NCBI GenBank assembly: GCA_937146765.1
Contig: CAKZRP010000006.1
Location: forward strand, 1 to 38,716
Source of the DNA: an uncultured Paracoccaceae bacterium
GTDB taxonomy: Bacteria; Pseudomonadota; Alphaproteobacteria; Rhodobacterales; Rhodobacteraceae
Direction: 5' to 3'
DNA length: 38,716 nt
Part shown: piece by piece, positions 35,694 to 38,716 of the stretch
How the letters are laid out: each line of letters starts with the position of its first letter
Position numbering within the stretch: the first letter of the stretch is position 1
Notes under the pieces: model-generated
The model's database searches: none
Told to the model about the DNA's origin: nothing
Seen by the model: the letters and a program-made list of their open reading frames with translations, nothing else
Made by a program: the position numbers and the translations under genes

Positions 35694-36129
35694 ATGTCGG
35701 CCCTTGCCTGTCTCGTGTCTGTCTCGCCGGGTCAAAGGCCCGGTTGTCCTGTTTGGTGATCTCTCATAGCCTGCCCTCCCAGACAAGCCAAGTCCTGCGG
35801 AAAGCTCGACGAAATCGGTTTTGTTCCGGTTCAGGACCTCTCTGACCGAAAGAAAGAGGGAGAATTTTCGCGCTGCCGCATCATTTTGCGTGACAAGCGC
35901 GTTTTCTCCCATTTTGTTTACGCGCGAGATCGCCCATGGTCCGTGCAAGGATCAGCCCCTGCCCCGCGGCGCGCCCCCCAGCACCTGCGCTCGCCCGAGC
36001 CAGAGCCCGGCGCGCCCGAATGGGCTCCTGTGCCCCCGTGCGAAGGAACTGTGACCTGCTTCACAGTGTGACGTCGCGGAACAGGGTATTAGTCACAAAA
36101 ACGTGTTCAATTTGGAGACACCGTTTCAG
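35694..36129. other. Divergent intergenic region between YfgM-like and RND adaptor genes
   Basis: 436 bases with no credible gene. Visible are a CCGGG/CCCGG dyad (35727-35743) and TCACA-G-TGTGA (36061-36071), an 11-base odd-centre palindrome about 60 bases before the adaptor start. The second could be an operator for the efflux genes. I saw no strong promoter pair. Confidence 0.5.
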
Positions 36130-37380
36130 ATGCGTATTATCCCCCCCCTGACCGCTGTGGTCGTCACCGGCAGCCTTTATGCGCTGGTCATGGAGCGTGA
36201 CACCCTGCTGGCCTTTGCCCGCGGGGAAGAGCCCGCAACCGTGCAGACCATCGAGGACGAGAGTGCTCCGGGGCAGACCGAGTTGGCCCAGGCTACCGAT
36301 GGCACTGTCCATGTCGCGGTCGTGGCCGTTCACAGCCAGGCCCGCGCCATCGACAATGCCGTTGTGCTGCGCGGCCAGACCCGCGCCCTGCGTGAAGTCA
36401 ACGTGATGGCCGAAACAACCTCGACAGTGATTTCCGAGCCGCTGCGCAAGGGGGCTTCGATCAAGGCCGGCGACATTCTCTGTGAGCTGGATCCCGGCAC
36501 CCGGCCCGCTTCGCTGCAGGAGGCCCGGGCCCGCTTGCTGGAGGCCCGCGCCAAGGTCCCCGAATCTGAAGCCCGGCTCGAAGAAGCCCATGCGGTGCTG
36601 GAAGAAGCCCAGATCAACCTCACTGCGGCACAAAAACTCTCCGAGGGCGGTTATGCTTCCGAGACCCGGCTGGCTTCGGCAAAGGCGGCCGAGCGCACCG
36701 CTCAGGCCGCGATCGCCTCCGCCACCGGCGGTCTTGAAACCACCCGCGCCGGGATCGAATCCGCCATAGCCGCCGTTGCCGCAGCCGAAAAGGAAATCGA
36801 CCAACTGGTGCTCCATGCGCCGTTTGATGGTATTCTGGAGTCTGACACCGCCGAGGTGGGCAGCCTGTTGCAACCGGGGTCGCTCTGCGCCACGGTGATC
36901 CAGCTCGATACGATCAAGCTGGTGGGATACGTGCCAGAGGCCGCGATCAACCGGCTCAGCCTCGGGTCCAACGCGGCGGCCCGGCTGGTCACAGGCCAGC
37001 AGGTCAGCGGCAAGGTGACCTTCATCAGCCGATCTGCCGATGAGAACACCCGCACCTTCGAGGTGGAGATCACCGTGCCCAACCCGGATCTGGCGATCCG
37101 CGACGGCCAGACGGCCGAGATCATGATCGCCTCCGAAGGCACCAAGGCGCATCAGCTGCCGCAATCCGCGCTGACCCTCAACAACGAGGGCCAGCTGGGC
37201 GTGCGGGTGGTGCGCGCGGATAGCACCGCCGGGTTTGTGCCCGTGACCCTGCTGCGGGACGAGGCTGCGGGGGTCTGGCTCGACGGGTTGCCGGAACAGG
37301 CGGATGTGATTGTGGTTGGACAGGATTTCGTCACCGACGGGGTGAAGGTTGATCCGACCTATCGGGAGACGAGCAAATGA
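36130..37380 (+). CDS. RND efflux periplasmic adaptor (HlyD/MFP family)
   Basis: A 416-residue membrane-fusion protein that couples an RND pump to an outer-membrane channel. The N-terminus holds a membrane or signal segment (residues 5-20) followed by a linker. Lipoyl halves (VMAETTSTVISEPLRKGASIKAGDILCELD and the LHAPFDGILES region) flank an alpha-helical coiled-coil hairpin rich in Ala and Glu. The beta-barrel domain follows, with GQTAEIMI near its end. The ATG at 36130 is favoured (GGAG at 36114-36117, slightly long spacing); a GTG at 36103 would add nine residues. The stop overlaps the pump start by ATGA, so the two are co-translated. The drug or substrate range cannot be inferred. Confidence 0.92.
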   Translation: MRIIPPLTAVVVTGSLYALVMERDTLLAFARGEEPATVQTIEDESAPGQTELAQATDGTVHVAVVAVHSQARAIDNAVVLRGQTRALREVNVMAETTSTVISEPLRKGASIKAGDILCELDPGTRPASLQEARARLLEARAKVPESEARLEEAHAVLEEAQINLTAAQKLSEGGYASETRLASAKAAERTAQAAIASATGGLETTRAGIESAIAAVAAAEKEIDQLVLHAPFDGILESDTAEVGSLLQPGSLCATVIQLDTIKLVGYVPEAAINRLSLGSNAAARLVTGQQVSGKVTFISRSADENTRTFEVEITVPNPDLAIRDGQTAEIMIASEGTKAHQLPQSALTLNNEGQLGVRVVRADSTAGFVPVTLLRDEAAGVWLDGLPEQADVIVVGQDFVTDGVKVDPTYRETSK

Positions 37381-38716
37381 TCGGTGTCGTCAACTGGGCC
37401 GCAGACCGTGCACGCATGGTCCTGGCCTTCATAGCAATCTCGCTCCTTGTGGGCGGGTTCGCCTATGTGAGCCTGCCCAAGGAAGGCGAGCCGGATATCG
37501 AGATCCCGGCGCTGTTCATCTCGGTGCCCTTCCCCGGCATTTCCGCCGAAGATTCCGAGACCCTGCTAGTGCGGTTGATGGAAACCGAGCTGGCTGATCT
37601 CGACGGGCTCGACAAGATGTCCTCTACCGCCGCCGAAGGCTATGCCGGTGTGGCGCTCGAGTTCGAATTCGGCTGGGACAAGACCGCCGTGATGGCCGAT
37701 GTGCGCGACGCGATGGACAAGGCCGAGGCAGAGTTTCCTGAAGGGGCGGAGAAATACTCCATCACCGAGATCAACTTCTCGGAATTCCCCATTGTGATCG
37801 TTAGCATGTCCGGGCCTGTGCCCGAACGCACAATGGCACGTATTGCCAAGGACTTGCAGGACGATCTGGAAGCGCTGGACGCGGTGCTGGAAGCCGGGAT
37901 CGCGGGCAATCGCGACGAAATGGTCGAGGTGCTGATCGACCCTTTGAAGCTTGAGGCGTATAACGTCACCGCAGTGGAGCTGATCTCGGTTGTCCAGAAC
38001 AACAACCAACTCATTGCAGCCGGCGAAGTGGACAGCAATCAGGGCAGCTTCTCGGTCAAGATCCCCTCTTCCTTTGACAGTGTCGAAGATATCTACGCGC
38101 TGCCGGTCAAAACCAATGGCGACCGCGTTGTGACCCTGGGCGAGCTCGCCCAGATCAACTTCACCTTCGAGGACCGCGAAGGCACCGCCCGCTTCAACGG
38201 GGCCGAAACGGTGGCCCTGCAGGTGGTGAAACGCAAGGGCTACAATCTGATCGACACCGTGGATCAGGTGAAGGCCAAACTGGAGGAATCCCGCGCCAAG
38301 TGGCCGCCGGAGCTGCAGGCAGCGATCACCCTTGGCACCTCCAACGACCAGAGCCGCGTTGTCGGCTCCATGGTCAGCCAGCTTGAAGGCTCCGTGCTGA
38401 CCGCGGTGGCGCTGGTGATGATCGTCATTCTGGCCTCCCTTGGCAGCCGGGCGGCGCTTCTGGTCGGCTTCGCCATCCCCACGTCCTTTCTTTTGTGCTT
38501 TGCCTTCTTGGCCCTGATGGGGATCTCGATCTCCAACATCGTGATGTTCGGCCTCATCCTCGCGGTGGGGATGCTGGTCGACGGTGCCATCGTGGTGGTG
38601 GAATATGCCGACAAGCGCATCTCCGACGGCACCGGGCCGATGCACGCCTATGTGGAGGCAGCGCAGCGGATGTTCTGGCCGGTGGTCTCCTCCACCGCCA
38701 CCACGCTCTGCGCCTT
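37377..38716 (+). CDS. RND efflux pump inner-membrane subunit (AcrB family), 3' end outside window
   Basis: The first 446 codons of a proton-driven RND transporter. One transmembrane helix lies near residues 12-30, then a large periplasmic porter domain. The LVMIVILASLGSRAALLVGFAIPTSF and ISISNIVMFGLILAVGMLVDGAIVVVEYADKR blocks are TM2-TM4; the VGMLVDGAIVVVE helix carries the proton-relay aspartate of the family. Full-length members have about 1,020-1,050 residues, so more than half is missing. The ATG overlaps the adaptor TGA. No outer-membrane TolC partner or regulator is visible in the window. Confidence 0.93.
   Translation, partial: MIGVVNWAADRARMVLAFIAISLLVGGFAYVSLPKEGEPDIEIPALFISVPFPGISAEDSETLLVRLMETELADLDGLDKMSSTAAEGYAGVALEFEFGWDKTAVMADVRDAMDKAEAEFPEGAEKYSITEINFSEFPIVIVSMSGPVPERTMARIAKDLQDDLEALDAVLEAGIAGNRDEMVEVLIDPLKLEAYNVTAVELISVVQNNNQLIAAGEVDSNQGSFSVKIPSSFDSVEDIYALPVKTNGDRVVTLGELAQINFTFEDREGTARFNGAETVALQVVKRKGYNLIDTVDQVKAKLEESRAKWPPELQAAITLGTSNDQSRVVGSMVSQLEGSVLTAVALVMIVILASLGSRAALLVGFAIPTSFLLCFAFLALMGISISNIVMFGLILAVGMLVDGAIVVVEYADKRISDGTGPMHAYVEAAQRMFWPVVSSTATTLCA

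Overview
The window is about 38.7 kb of GC-rich DNA from an alphaproteobacterium, almost certainly the Roseobacter group of the Rhodobacteraceae. The strongest pointers are a complete DMSP lyase gene (dddP) with every known metal and catalytic residue, the run serS / yajC-secD-secF / Mth938-like gene / ccmABCDG, an 84-residue DUF6455 protein, and the general gene style. No rRNA, tRNA, CRISPR array, intact insertion sequence or prophage was found. The first and last genes (glnA, RND pump) run off the window.

Left third (1-13.4 kb): the 3' end of glnA with a strong terminator; a short Hsp70-like (YegD-type) ATPase behind a predicted promoter overlapped by a TetR-style palindrome; a secreted MltB-type lytic transglycosylase; an unrecognised C-terminally membrane-anchored protein; a haem-dependent N-demethylase-like gene (DUF3445) divergent from dddP; a NUDIX gene translationally coupled to a membrane-bound endonuclease/exonuclease/phosphatase protein; an alpha/beta-hydrolase-OsmC fusion; a decayed sterol-desaturase pseudogene; DUF6455; purB; and an APH-like kinase.

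Middle (13.4-24.4 kb): a small TPR protein, a lone fliG, an LPLAT-type acyltransferase, a DUF1223 thioredoxin-like protein, and acnA with a clear operator-promoter overlap. Between acnA and the cytochrome c maturation operon lies a small accessory block: a low-GC gene with a TTG start, and a divergent NAD(P)-binding protein / HxlR regulator pair. The ccmABCDG operon on the minus strand is tightly packed, with 4-8 base overlaps, and includes the small ccmD.

Right third (24.4-38.7 kb): the Sec accessory operon yajC-secD-secF (minus) ending in a strong terminator; serS divergent from it; a helix-hairpin-helix protein with a lysine/alanine-rich tail; a fatty acid desaturase; an unexplained 450-base intergenic region with RNA-like dyads; the conserved yfgM-like/bamB/der cluster (minus); and an RND efflux adaptor and pump pair overlapping by ATGA.

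Most of the window is ordinary chromosomal backbone: nitrogen assimilation, purine synthesis, TCA cycle, translation, secretion, outer-membrane assembly and cytochrome c maturation. Niche-specific content is mainly dddP (DMSP to DMS plus acrylate), the DUF3445 gene and the small accessory block. I see no clear undescribed multi-gene system. The best leads are the operator sites, the structured intergenic region, the lysine-rich HhH protein and the degenerate desaturase.
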